Of a DNA stretch of 64,000 nt, positions 31,555 to 41,167 are shown piece by piece. The position numbers and the translations under genes were made by a program. Source of the stretch: Flammeovirgaceae bacterium SG7u.111 (lineage in GTDB: Bacteria; Bacteroidota; Bacteroidia; Cytophagales; Flammeovirgaceae); the NCBI GenBank assembly GCA_034044135.1, contig CP139021.1:2371635-2435634 (forward strand), in the 5' to 3' direction. Positions within the stretch are counted from its first letter, which is position 1; each line of letters begins with the position of its first letter. The notes under the pieces were generated by a model. That model was given only the letters and a program-made list of their open reading frames with translations, was not told where the DNA came from and searched no databases.

Positions 31555-34500
31555 CTACTCCTCCAAAATAATCGCATCCACTGATTTTTCTTTTACCAGT
31601 TTGTTGAAGGCAGGGACTTCATTGGTTTTTATCGTTTCCCAAATCTTCAATTGCTCATCAATTTTGGCGGTTACTTCCTTGCGGAACGCCTCGGCTTGCT
31701 CGGTTGGGCGGTCATCGCTGATGCTCACGAGCGAGGTGAGGTGGCCTAGCTTGTTGTTGAGCTGGATGGGGAAGTTGAGTGGGTCTTGCCCGCTTCGGTT
31801 TTTGGTTTGGTAAAGCGTTTTTTCCACTTCTTCCATTTTCTTTATCAGCTCGTCCCCAGCATCTACCACTTCGCTCAGGGTAGAATCTTTTTTGATCATT
31901 GCCGTAAGGCCACCAATCTGCTCTTTAGCTGCTCTTATATTGATAATGGCTTCGTGGGTTTCGGTCATTTTATCCCGAACGGCCAGCAAGAAATCGAACT
32001 GGGCTTGCATATCTTCCACGGTGGCTTCTATACGTGGGTCGGGCAAAATTTCAAAGTCGCTTTCCATCACCTCTTCGTTCACGGTGAGCCTAACTTTGTA
32101 TTTGCCCGGAACGGCTTTTGGTCCTTGCATAGATGCCCACCACAAAATCATTCCCTCGAAATCTTTGGCGTCGTCGTAGCGAGTATTCCACACAAAGCGG
32201 TTCAGCCCAGCTTTCAGATCAGAGAGTTTTTCTTTCTTTTCCTTCGCATTCGAAGCAAAGCTTTTTATCACATCGCCATCGGCTTCCAAAAATTCCAGTT
32301 TTACTACAAAAGCTGAATCTGGAGCTTGCTTGAGCTGGAAATACGTCATTACTCCGCCGGGATGGTTGGTGCCAGCGGTTTTCAGGTCTTTGGCTTGGCG
32401 ACCTTTCATACGGTAAGCTGGCAATGGATCGAAAAGGAAGGCATCCGCTTGGGCAACCTCGTCTGAAAGTTGGTGGATAGGTCCCAAATCGTCGATGATC
32501 CATAGGCTTCGCCCTTGGGTAGCCGCTATCAAGTTTTTGTTCTTGATGGTGAGGTCGGTGATAGGTACAATGGGCAGGTTTTGTTGGAATGGTTGCCAGT
32601 TTGCCCCGTCGTCAAAAGAGATGTACATGCCTGTTTCTGTTCCTGCATAAAGCAACCCTTTTCGGTCAGGATCGGCTCTTACCACACGGGTAAAGTGCCC
32701 TGGGTCTATTCCCGAAGTAATCTCCGTCCAAGTAGCTCCGTAGTCCTCGGTTTTGTAAAGGTAAGGGCGGTAATCTCCTGATTTGTATTTGGTTGCAGCT
32801 ACATATGCACCGCCTTTTACAAATGGACTTGCCTCAATGCTATTGATCATGTTGAAAGCAGGCATTTGCGGAGGGGTTACATTGCTCCAAGTCTTGCCAC
32901 CGTCTTTGCTCACATGGATAAGCCCATCGTCCGAGCCAGTCCAGAGCAGGTCTTTTTCATAAGGCGATTCGATAGCTGCGAAAATGGTGCTGTAATATTC
33001 CACGCCTGTGTTGTCCTTGGTGATAGGACCGCCCGAAGGGCCAAGCTTACTCGAATCGTTGGTAGTGAGGTCAGGGCTGATGGTTTCCCAGCTATGCCCG
33101 CCATTTTCTGTGACATGTAAATGGTTGGACGCAGAATACAATTTCTTAGGGTTATGAGGCGAGAAGAAAATAGGGAAATTCCATTGGAAACGGTATTTCA
33201 TTCCTTCTGCGCCGTAGCCCATTGGGTTGTCTGGCCACACGTTTATTGATCTTGCCTCGTCTGTTTTGTGGTTCACCCGTGTGAGGAAGCCACCGTAACT
33301 GCCACCATAGACAATATCTGGATTTTCGGGGCTTGGGGCGATATGGGCACTTTCCCCACCTGCGGTCGATTCCCAATCGTCTTCGGAGATACTGCTGCCT
33401 GTGCTGCGGTGGGCAATTCGGATGGTTGAGTTATCTTGTTGCGCTGCATAAATTCGGTAAGGGAAGGCGTTGTCCGTTACAACTCTGTAAAACTGTGCCG
33501 TAGGTTGGTTGTGGTACGTTGACCAGCTACTTCCTCCATCGTTCGAGATTTGCGCACCGCCATCGTCGCCAATGATCATCCTTTCTGGGTCTTCTGGGGC
33601 AATCCACAAGTCGTGATGGTCGCCGTGAGGGGCAACGTGCGGTTTGAAGGTTTTACCTCCATCGGTCGATTTGTGATAGCGAACATTCAGCACATATACC
33701 ACATCTTGGTCTTTTGTATCGCAATACACTCGGGTGTAATACCAAGCCCTTTGGCGAAGGGCACGGTCGCTATTGACCTTGCTCCATGTTTTACCAGCAT
33801 CGTCGGAGCGGTAAAGCCCGCCTTCTTCCGCTTCTATCTGGGCAAAAATCCGCTCGGAGTTCACGGGGGAAACAGCAACGCCCGCTATGCCCCAAGTGCC
33901 TTTTGGCAAGCCTTTGTTTTCAGTGATTTTTTTCCATGTATCGCCGCCATCGGTACTTTTCCAGAGGTCAGAACCTTCGCCACCGCTTATTAGGCTATAT
34001 GGCGTTCTGCGGATATGCCAAGTACTTGCGTATAGCACCCGTGGGTTTCCCGGATCTATCACCAAGTCCACCGCACCTGCGTCTGCTGTGGCAAAAAGTG
34101 TTTTTTTCCAAGTTTTTCCACCATCGGTACTTTTATACACGCCACGCTCTTGGGTTGGCTTGTATAGGTCTCCCATTACCGCGGCATAGACTATATCAGG
34201 GTTTTTGGGGTGAACTCGAACCCTACCGATGTGCCTCGACTCGTTTAAACCGATGTTTTCCCATGTCTTTCCAGCATCTACCGACTTCCACATGCCATAG
34301 CCATAGGAAACATTTCCACGGACAGTTTTTTCACCACCGCCTACGTAGATCACATTGTTGTCGTACTCGCTCACGGCTATAGCACCAATAGAGCCACCAA
34401 AAAATCCGTCGGAGATATTTTCCCAAGTTTTGCCCGCATTTTCGGTTTTCCAAACCCCGCCGCCCGTAGCACCGAAGTAGAAAAGCTGCGGTTTGCCGGG

Positions 34501-34692
34501 GACGCCCGTAACGGCGCAAGACCTGCCGCCCCTAAAGGGTCCGATCAGTCGCCATTCCAAGCCTTCATAAAGTTTTGGGTCGTAGGTTGTTGTTGCGGAG
34601 GTTTCCGCTTTCTTTTTCTTCCGCTGGGCGGAAAGAGGCAAAGTAAATAGCACTGCCGCTAAGAGGCAGTAAATAGTGAATAATTTTTTCAT
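31555..34692 (-). CDS. Large exported BNR/VPS10-type propeller protein
   Basis: The product is 1045 residues with a signal peptide (MKKLFTIYCLLAAVLFTLPLSAQ). From about 45 to 720 it carries many Asp-box/BNR repeats (for example SVDAGKTWENIG, STDGGKTWKKT, SDDAGKTWSKV, SKDGGKTWSNV), which form one or two beta propellers of the sortilin/GH74-like class. The part after about 750 is a beta domain (VKLEFLEADGDVIKSF, LNRFVWNTRYDDAKDF) and a final helical region. Proteins of this architecture are often called glycosyl hydrolases, but the GH74 catalytic Asp pair cannot be confirmed here, so I keep the name structural. It lies alone with a terminator downstream. Surface or periplasmic, function unknown. 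Confidence 0.88.
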   Translation of the reverse strand: MKKLFTIYCLLAAVLFTLPLSAQRKKKKAETSATTTYDPKLYEGLEWRLIGPFRGGRSCAVTGVPGKPQLFYFGATGGGVWKTENAGKTWENISDGFFGGSIGAIAVSEYDNNVIYVGGGEKTVRGNVSYGYGMWKSVDAGKTWENIGLNESRHIGRVRVHPKNPDIVYAAVMGDLYKPTQERGVYKSTDGGKTWKKTLFATADAGAVDLVIDPGNPRVLYASTWHIRRTPYSLISGGEGSDLWKSTDGGDTWKKITENKGLPKGTWGIAGVAVSPVNSERIFAQIEAEEGGLYRSDDAGKTWSKVNSDRALRQRAWYYTRVYCDTKDQDVVYVLNVRYHKSTDGGKTFKPHVAPHGDHHDLWIAPEDPERMIIGDDGGAQISNDGGSSWSTYHNQPTAQFYRVVTDNAFPYRIYAAQQDNSTIRIAHRSTGSSISEDDWESTAGGESAHIAPSPENPDIVYGGSYGGFLTRVNHKTDEARSINVWPDNPMGYGAEGMKYRFQWNFPIFFSPHNPKKLYSASNHLHVTENGGHSWETISPDLTTNDSSKLGPSGGPITKDNTGVEYYSTIFAAIESPYEKDLLWTGSDDGLIHVSKDGGKTWSNVTPPQMPAFNMINSIEASPFVKGGAYVAATKYKSGDYRPYLYKTEDYGATWTEITSGIDPGHFTRVVRADPDRKGLLYAGTETGMYISFDDGANWQPFQQNLPIVPITDLTIKNKNLIAATQGRSLWIIDDLGPIHQLSDEVAQADAFLFDPLPAYRMKGRQAKDLKTAGTNHPGGVMTYFQLKQAPDSAFVVKLEFLEADGDVIKSFASNAKEKKEKLSDLKAGLNRFVWNTRYDDAKDFEGMILWWASMQGPKAVPGKYKVRLTVNEEVMESDFEILPDPRIEATVEDMQAQFDFLLAVRDKMTETHEAIINIRAAKEQIGGLTAMIKKDSTLSEVVDAGDELIKKMEEVEKTLYQTKNRSGQDPLNFPIQLNNKLGHLTSLVSISDDRPTEQAEAFRKEVTAKIDEQLKIWETIKTNEVPAFNKLVKEKSVDAIILEE

Positions 34693-35049
34693 TTGTTGTG
34701 TGTGGTTGTTAACTAAATTGATCGAGAGGGGAAGTTAGTAAATTATCTTGATCATATGATTATTGGATGATTTGATTATTTGATGTGCTGATAGCTTGTG
34801 CCGCCATAGGCGGTATGCTGGTTAGACAAACCCCTTCCAAGAGTTTCCAACCGAGTAAAAAAAGATAGTTAAACCTCAAAAGGTTGTTTTATACAATTCT
34901 TGGAAGGGTTAAACTGAGAATGTCCAGTAGTATTCAGTTGTTCTGTGCTATATTTATGGGATAAGTATAAGGGGAATAAACCCTGTTGGGTTTACGCAAA
35001 TGTTAGGTTGCATTAACAAACAGTACAAACTTGATAAATTAGTTATAAA
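34693..35049. other. Divergent region with a long inverted repeat
   Basis: The region lies between the BNR gene (minus) and the lipoprotein gene (plus). CCCTTCCAAGA (34832-34842) and TCTTGGAAGGG (34898-34908) are an exact 11-bp inverted repeat about 55 bases apart, with AAACCTC/AAGGTT inside able to pair further. A small GCCGCCATAGGCGGT hairpin lies at about 34801. It probably holds the promoters of both genes. Confidence 0.5.
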
Positions 35050-35754
35050 ATGAAAAAATTACTTACAATTCTGACATGTAGTTTGATTATTACCAGCTGT
35101 TCATTTAATCAGAAAGAGGTGATTATTTTAAAAACTCTTGACCAGTTTGATACTCAAGAGGAAAATGAGCAACTTGGGATTGACCTTTTGAATTATAGAT
35201 TTCCTGTTTTTATGCAACAAAAGTTTCCCGATTTTACACAGGATATTTATAGTAATATTACTTATCAATACTTTATTCAGGATAATAATAAACAAGTCTC
35301 ATTCAGGTTGATTTTAAGCAATGATGCTCTTAAATACAAGGATAAGATAGTTAATTACTTCGAAGAGACTGTTGATAATCAAGTAGAGAGACAGGTTGCA
35401 GATAAAGAACTGTTTGATAATGCTACAAAAATAACATTAGAACATTTTGACCAGCTAGACAAACACGATTTTGATGGATTTTGGGATAATACATCTGATA
35501 TTTTAGGAGAAATGACAACTAAAGATGCATTTTTTGAATCTATAAAAGGTCGAGAGAGCATTAGTACGATTGGAGGTAAACGAACTTTTTATTGTAAACA
35601 GTATTATGAGAATATGCCTGGGGTTGATAAAACTGGATTCTATGTGATATGCTTTACTTTTGAGAATGACAAAAATATGATTGAGCAATTGACATATCAT
35701 AAGGATGAAAATGGGTTGAAAATAATTGGATACGACTATAGGATGCCAAATTAA
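35050..35754 (+). CDS. Lipoprotein of unknown function
   Basis: The product is 234 residues with an SPII signal (MKKLLTILTCSLIITSC, Cys17). The mature part has an N-terminal domain (about 30-115) and a C-terminal domain (about 120-234) that begins LEHFDQLDKHDFDGFWDNTS and ends ENGLKIIGYDYRMPN, resembling DUF4019/DUF3887-like NTF2 folds in which a final strand carries GY. It is A/T-rich compared with the propeller gene. No operon partner; a terminator follows 16 bp after the stop. Location: inner or outer membrane, periplasmic or surface face. Confidence 0.75.
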   Translation: MKKLLTILTCSLIITSCSFNQKEVIILKTLDQFDTQEENEQLGIDLLNYRFPVFMQQKFPDFTQDIYSNITYQYFIQDNNKQVSFRLILSNDALKYKDKIVNYFEETVDNQVERQVADKELFDNATKITLEHFDQLDKHDFDGFWDNTSDILGEMTTKDAFFESIKGRESISTIGGKRTFYCKQYYENMPGVDKTGFYVICFTFENDKNMIEQLTYHKDENGLKIIGYDYRMPN

Positions 35755-35769
35755 TAACGCAACTGTGTT

Positions 35770-35810
35770 CTTCTGAGAGTTAGCGACAGCGTCCTCCCAG
35801 AAGTTTTTTG
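35770..35810 (+). terminator. Terminator after the lipoprotein gene
   Basis: CTTCTGAGAG (35770-35779) pairs with CTCCCAGAAG (35794-35803) with one mismatch; TTTTTTG follows. A second short palindrome, ATTCCCCG/CGGGGAAT, stands at about 35890-35911. Confidence 0.75.
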
Positions 35811-35987
35811 TCTTGCAAATCTCCTGCCCATGCGCCAGCCCTGCCTTGCGGAACTAGTTTTTTCAGGCATTGAAATCAGTAGGGCGGAGATTCCCCGTCG
35901 GGGCGGGGAATGACATGGGTTTGGGTTACGTGATGTAAGTTTTGTGTTATGGGGTTTAGGTTTTTGGGGTGAGTAAAAAAGAACAGG

Positions 35988-36374
35988 TCACCCCACCCAT
36001 TCCATTACCTGTTTTTTGAAGGTTTCGTATTTTATATGGTAATAGAAGAACCATGGAATATTGACGATGATGTAGATAAAGCAGCCAAACATGAGAGGTG
36101 TAGAGTTTTCAAGTTCCATGGAATAAAAAAAGATTACGAATGCAAAGATGAAAGCTGAAATGGAGTTGAACACCAATGAAGTTTTAAGTTTCAAACCTAA
36201 TATGCCTGACAAGATATTCCAGCCATTAAAGCGCTCTTTTATAACGCATTTTCCATCATTAGAGAAATCAACAGAAACATGTAGGCTTCTTGTGAGTCTT
36301 ATTTCTACCCACGTGTTAAGGTCTTTGTACTCGTAATCAAATTTTTCTAGTTGGCCGATGAGTTTTTCTTTCAT
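35988..36374 (-). CDS. Small membrane protein of unknown function
   Basis: The product is 128 residues. The first 55 residues are a soluble strand-rich part (WVEIRLTRSLHVSVDFSNDGKCVIKER), followed by two membrane segments (about 67-85 and 92-113) and a short basic end. There is no signal peptide. The build (small N-terminal domain plus two helices) is common in Bacteroidetes but gives no function. The ATG at 36374 is the only good start. Gene likely, role unknown. Confidence 0.65.
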   Translation of the reverse strand: MKEKLIGQLEKFDYEYKDLNTWVEIRLTRSLHVSVDFSNDGKCVIKERFNGWNILSGILGLKLKTSLVFNSISAFIFAFVIFFYSMELENSTPLMFGCFIYIIVNIPWFFYYHIKYETFKKQVMEWVG

Positions 36375-36818
36375 TGAGATAGTCTTTTTGTGAATAATAA
36401 TATTATGGCTTAATACACTGTGTTTTTAGAGGTAAACTCTGTTAAGCTAATATTTTCTTTAATTCTTTTCCCTATCTTAACTTATTTTCTATTGCTTCTA
36501 ATTTGTGTTGCTGTAAGGGGCATATGTAAAGGTGGGATTAATGATTTTGTAACATTAAACATTGATCATTTTCTTATTTCTAATTACAAAATATTTATCG
36601 TACTTTTCTCCAATAGTATAAGTAGAAAAGTGAGTTGAAGTGATTTGGGGATCAATGTGTTAATTGATGTTTTTTATGTCGAGAAAATGTCTTATAACAT
36701 AAATTTGCCCAAGTGAATGTTTGGTATTACCCATTTAGGGCATATTATTGGATGTTCGTAAGAAGAAGTATAAATTTAGCATATAGCAAACTATATATTA
36801 ATTAACACCTCTATTTTG
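36375..36818. other. Intergenic upstream of the RND operon
   Basis: About 440 bp of very A/T-rich DNA. A GTG-started 72-codon frame at 36420-36638 encodes one membrane segment (LIFSLILFPILTYFLLLLIC); it could be real but has no supporting context. The promoter of the efflux operon should lie near its right end. Confidence 0.4.
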
Positions 36819-37997
36819 ATGAAAAAGAAATACCATTTTTGCCTTCCGCTACTTTTTTTGGGAAGTATGCTGCTGCTTTTTTCTTGCAGTGAGGAAAGTG
36901 CTAAGCAAACAGCACCTCCCCCCGAAATCCAAGTTATTAATGTGATAAAGAAAGATGTCCCTATCAAGCATAGTTTTGTGGGGCAGGTGTATGGGTTTAA
37001 AGATATCCCGATCAGGGCAAGGGTAGAGGGATACCTAGAAGGGATACATTTTGATGAGGGCTTTCCTGTAAAGAAAGGGCAATTGCTGTATACGGTCGAT
37101 GCTCAGCCGTACCAAGCTGAAGTAGCTGCTATGAAAAGTAAGGTGGCCGAGGCTAAAACGTATTTGGTAAACGCAGAAAATGAGTTGGCAAGGTACAAGC
37201 CGCTTGCCGAAATAAATGCGGTAAGTAAAAGTGATTTGGATGCGGCCCAGGCTAGCCGAGATGCGGCAGCGGCATCTCTGGATGCTGCCAACGCTAACCT
37301 CAGGATTTCTCAAATAAACTTAGGCTACACGCAAATAGCGTCGCCAATAAACGGGCTAATAGGAAAAACAGAAGCAAGGGAAGGAGAATTTGTGGGAAGA
37401 GACCCTAACCCGGTAATATTGAACGTTGTATCGAACATTGAAAAAGTAAGGGTGCAATTTTTTCTTACAGAATCGGAGTATTTAGTTATAGCAAGAGAGT
37501 TTTCCAAAGGTCTTGCTGAAGACGGCACAATTGATAAATCTAATCAAGTAAACCAAAACAACATGGAGCTGATACTTGCTGATGGCACAGTATACGAGCA
37601 CAAGGGTTCCGTGGATTTTTTGGGTAGGGATATTGACGTAAGCACGGGCTCTATATTGGTGCAGGCACTTTTTGAGAACCCCAATGGCTTGCTAAGACCA
37701 GGGATGTATGCTAAAGTAAGGGTTCAGTTTGATATAGCTAAGGGAGCGCTGTTGGTGCCCCAAAGGTGTGTGACAGAATTGCAAGGGCAGTATTCTATCT
37801 ATGTAGTTGAGGCTGATAATACCATAAAGTCAAGGCAAGTAAAAGTGACTACCAAGCATGGTGACCTTTGGATGGTTACGGAAGGGCTCAAAGGTGATGA
37901 GCTAGTAGTGACAGATGGATTGCAAAAAGTAGCGACTGGTATGAGTGTGAAACCTGCCCTTATGGAGTTTGAAAGTAAAACCGAAACAAATAACTAA
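36819..37997 (+). CDS. RND efflux periplasmic adaptor (AcrA/MexA family)
   Basis: The start is the ATG at 36819, just after a TTG that is also in frame, giving 392 residues. SPII signal with Cys at about 23 (LLLFSCSEES), so a lipid-anchored adaptor. Order: barrel-sandwich lipoyl half (GFKDIPIRARVEGYLEGIHFDEGFPVKKGQLLYTVD), an alpha hairpin (about 100-165, Ala/Lys-rich), second lipoyl half (YTQIASPINGLIGKTEAREGEFV), beta barrel and membrane-proximal domain (LLVPQRCVTELQG). It links the pump to the outer-membrane channel. The pump gene starts 4 bp after its stop, so both are coupled. Substrate range of HAE1-type systems: drugs, dyes, detergents. Confidence 0.93.
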   Translation: MKKKYHFCLPLLFLGSMLLLFSCSEESAKQTAPPPEIQVINVIKKDVPIKHSFVGQVYGFKDIPIRARVEGYLEGIHFDEGFPVKKGQLLYTVDAQPYQAEVAAMKSKVAEAKTYLVNAENELARYKPLAEINAVSKSDLDAAQASRDAAAASLDAANANLRISQINLGYTQIASPINGLIGKTEAREGEFVGRDPNPVILNVVSNIEKVRVQFFLTESEYLVIAREFSKGLAEDGTIDKSNQVNQNNMELILADGTVYEHKGSVDFLGRDIDVSTGSILVQALFENPNGLLRPGMYAKVRVQFDIAKGALLVPQRCVTELQGQYSIYVVEADNTIKSRQVKVTTKHGDLWMVTEGLKGDELVVTDGLQKVATGMSVKPALMEFESKTETNN

Positions 37998-38001
37998 CAT
38001 C

Positions 38002-41000
38002 ATGGCTGAAAATTCTGGAAACTTTTTTGTGAGAAGGCCCATTGTGGCTATGGTAATAGCCATAGTCATTGTGATTGTTGGTAGTGTGTCTATGATCGGA
38101 TTGCCTATAGAGCAATATCCGAACCTAACCCCACCTATTGTTGAAGTAAGGGCTTCTTATACAGGAGCAAATGCGGTAAGTGTGGAAGAATCGGTAGCTA
38201 CGCCACTGGAGCAGGAAATAAATGGGGTCGATAATATGATATACATGAAATCGACCAATGCCAATGATGGTACTATGGTAGTGCAAGTGTCGTTTGATGT
38301 GGGTACAGATCCCGATATGAACACTGTGCTAGCACAAAACCGTGTTTCTGCTGCTACGGCAAAGCTGCCCCAAGAGGTAACGAAATACGGTGTGACTACC
38401 AAGAAGTCACTGCCAAATATTTTGATGCTAATAGCCTTGACTTCAGATGGTCGATACGACCAGGACTTTTTGGGGAACTATGCTTTGATCAATATAAAAG
38501 ATCAACTTGCAAGGGTAAAAGGTATAGGTAGGGTAGATGTGATGGGAGCCTCCAACTATTCCATGCGTATATGGGTAAAGCCCGATAGGCTTTCAAAACT
38601 GGGCATAACTGTCCCAGAAATATTGAAGGCGATCAACGAACAAAATGTGATAGTACCAGGTGGTAAGTTTGGTGCAGAGCCTGCTCCTCCTGGCACAGAA
38701 TACACCTACACCGTAAGGCTACCAGATAGGTTCAATTCTCCAGAAGCTTTTGAAGATATTGTGATCAGGACTCAAAGCGATGGTTCGCAGGTAAAGATAG
38801 GGGATGTCGCTTCTGTGAAACTTGGTGTAGAGACTTACAACATGATCCCTCGATTGAACAAAGAGACTTGTGCTATTGTAGCTTTGTACCAAGCTCCTGG
38901 GTCTAATGCCGTAGAACTTGCTGAAAATATTATCAGTGAGATGGAAATACTCAAAAAGAATTTCCCGGAAAGTGTCAAATACGAAGTTTCTTTGGATTCT
39001 ACTGCACCAATTACGGCAGGTATACGAGACATTGTGGTAACACTTATTGTCGCACTTGTTTTGGTGGTACTGGTTGTGTTCGTTTTTATCCAAGATTGGC
39101 GGGCAACCCTTATCCCCACCTTGGCTATTCCCGTTTCACTGATAGGGGCGTTTATATTCTTTCCATTGCTAGGCTTTACTATCAATGTTTTGTCATTGTT
39201 GGGCTTGGTGCTGGCCATTGGGATTGTAGTAGATGATGCTATTGTGGTGGTGGAAGCCGTTCAGGTGAATATTGAAAATGGGATGACGTCTAAAGAGGCG
39301 ACCTTTGATGCCATGAGCAAAGTTACTGCACCAGTAATAGCCACTACATTGGTCCTAATTGCCGTATTTATTCCTGTTGCCGGAATGGCTGGAATTACGG
39401 GCTTGCTTTATCAGCAATTTGCCATAACTATTGTGGTTTCCGTAATTGTATCGTCAATAAATGCGCTCACGCTCAGCCCAGCATTGTGTTCTATTCTATT
39501 AAAGAAGCCTACAAAATATAAAGGTCCTCTCGGATGGTTTTTTGGGTTGTTCAACAAAGGGATGGATAAGTCGACAGATTCCTACATGAGTTTTACCAAT
39601 GTGGTATCTAGGAAGATAAAGCGAGGTGTGGTGTTTATTGTTTTGATGACAATAGGAGCGGGGATATTTGGTAAGTTGGTACCAGGAGGTTTTATTCCCG
39701 AAGAAGACATGGGGTATTTTTTTGTGAATATGCAATTGCCAAATGCAGCATCTATCCAGCGGTCAGATGTTATTGCAAAGCAAATTGAAGAAATTGTGAT
39801 GGATATGCCAGATGTAGAATACATTACATCGGCTACTGGTTTTAGCTTGCTATCGGGTTCAATGGTGCCCAACAATGGATTTATGTTCGTAACCTTGTCC
39901 GACTGGTCGGAAAGAGACAAAACAGCCAAACAGATAATTGCAGAGCTGAATATGAGGCTTGCTATGAAGATAAAAGGAGCTCAAGCTTTTGCCTTTGGAC
40001 CACCGGCAATTCCTGGGCTTGGAAACGGTTCTGGCTTTAGTATCATGATTCAGGATAGGGGCGGTAATACACCTACTTACCTTTCTGAAAATGCCATGAA
40101 GTTTATTAAAGCGGCAAATGCCCGTGAAGAAATAGGCTCAGCCTTTACTACTTTCCAAGCCAATGTTCCCCAGCGGTTTATGGATATTGACAGAGACAAG
40201 GCATTGAAGTTAGGAGTTCCACTTAGCGATTTGTACACTACTATAGGCGCATTTATGGGAGGGGCTTATGTCAACGATTTTACAAGGTTTGGTAGGTTGT
40301 ACAAAACCTATATTCAGGCAGAGCCAGAGTACAGGGTAAGTGAAAGTCAGATCAACAACTTCTTTATTAAAAATAAGGATGGGAATATGGTTTCTTTGGC
40401 AAGTATTGCTACTGTAAAACCTATAGTAGGTCCTGATTATACTTCAAGGTTTAACTTATATAGGGCTGTTGAGGTAACTGGAGGGCCAGCGCCTGGTTTT
40501 ACTTCTGCACAGGCTATGGCAGCATTGGAAGAAGTGGCAAGTGAGACCTTGCCGCCCGATATGAGCTACAGTTGGAATGCAATGTCGTTTCAGGAAAATA
40601 AAGCGTCTGGATCGTTGGCAGTTATCCTAACCTTCTCCCTCTTATTTGTGTTCCTGATTCTTGCGGCGCAATATGAAAGCTGGTCGTTGCCTTTTGCTAT
40701 CTTGCTGGGTACGCCTTTCGCCATTTTTGGTGCTTTATTGTTCTTATGGGTAGCCCGCCTTTTCACGCCAGCTTTTGAAAATAATATATTTGCCCAAGTC
40801 TCTTTTGTGATGCTGATAGGCATGGCCGCTAAAAATGCCATCTTGATTGTAGAATTTGCCAACGATGAATTCAAAGGAGGCTTAAGCCTTTTTGATGCGG
40901 CTATCAAAGCTGCCAAGTCTCGTTTCCGCCCAATTCTCATGACGGCATTTTCTTTTATCCTTGGTGTGTTTCCGTTGGTAATAGCGACTGGTTCTGGTGC

Positions 41001-41166
41001 CGAGGCAAGAAAAGTAATGGGTATGGCTTTGCTTGGTGGAATGACGATGGCAACCATATTGGGGGTTTTCTTCTATCCTATGTTGTATATTCTCATTGGG
41101 AAAATAGCGGGCTATGAAAAGAAAAGGGATAAGGAATTAGCGACTTCAAATGAAACTTCAAACTAA
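38002..41166 (+). CDS. RND efflux transporter, HAE1/AcrB family
   Basis: The frame is open from 37969 but the ATG at 38002 (MAENSGNFFVRRPIVAMV) is the family start, giving 1054 residues. Twelve membrane segments: one near 12-30, five in the region about 340-480, then again near 540 and about 870-1040. Two large periplasmic loops form the porter and funnel domains (PNLTPPIVEVRASYTGANA, the HAE1 signature). The proton relay region is GLVLAIGIVVDDAIVVVEAV (about 400), with its Asp-Asp pair, and the last helices carry a conserved Lys block (GMAAKNAILIVEFAND). Inner membrane, proton-driven export. Second gene of a three-gene operon. Confidence 0.95.
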   Translation: MAENSGNFFVRRPIVAMVIAIVIVIVGSVSMIGLPIEQYPNLTPPIVEVRASYTGANAVSVEESVATPLEQEINGVDNMIYMKSTNANDGTMVVQVSFDVGTDPDMNTVLAQNRVSAATAKLPQEVTKYGVTTKKSLPNILMLIALTSDGRYDQDFLGNYALINIKDQLARVKGIGRVDVMGASNYSMRIWVKPDRLSKLGITVPEILKAINEQNVIVPGGKFGAEPAPPGTEYTYTVRLPDRFNSPEAFEDIVIRTQSDGSQVKIGDVASVKLGVETYNMIPRLNKETCAIVALYQAPGSNAVELAENIISEMEILKKNFPESVKYEVSLDSTAPITAGIRDIVVTLIVALVLVVLVVFVFIQDWRATLIPTLAIPVSLIGAFIFFPLLGFTINVLSLLGLVLAIGIVVDDAIVVVEAVQVNIENGMTSKEATFDAMSKVTAPVIATTLVLIAVFIPVAGMAGITGLLYQQFAITIVVSVIVSSINALTLSPALCSILLKKPTKYKGPLGWFFGLFNKGMDKSTDSYMSFTNVVSRKIKRGVVFIVLMTIGAGIFGKLVPGGFIPEEDMGYFFVNMQLPNAASIQRSDVIAKQIEEIVMDMPDVEYITSATGFSLLSGSMVPNNGFMFVTLSDWSERDKTAKQIIAELNMRLAMKIKGAQAFAFGPPAIPGLGNGSGFSIMIQDRGGNTPTYLSENAMKFIKAANAREEIGSAFTTFQANVPQRFMDIDRDKALKLGVPLSDLYTTIGAFMGGAYVNDFTRFGRLYKTYIQAEPEYRVSESQINNFFIKNKDGNMVSLASIATVKPIVGPDYTSRFNLYRAVEVTGGPAPGFTSAQAMAALEEVASETLPPDMSYSWNAMSFQENKASGSLAVILTFSLLFVFLILAAQYESWSLPFAILLGTPFAIFGALLFLWVARLFTPAFENNIFAQVSFVMLIGMAAKNAILIVEFANDEFKGGLSLFDAAIKAAKSRFRPILMTAFSFILGVFPLVIATGSGAEARKVMGMALLGGMTMATILGVFFYPMLYILIGKIAGYEKKRDKELATSNETSN

Positions 41167-41167
41167 A

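Noticed and set aside
31786-32316. 176-codon frame on plus within the BNR gene
   Set aside because: Antisense shadow of the propeller gene.
36420-36638. GTG-started 72-codon membrane-like frame
   Set aside because: Single hydrophobic segment in A/T-rich DNA without coupling or family; kept only as a remark in the intergenic entry.
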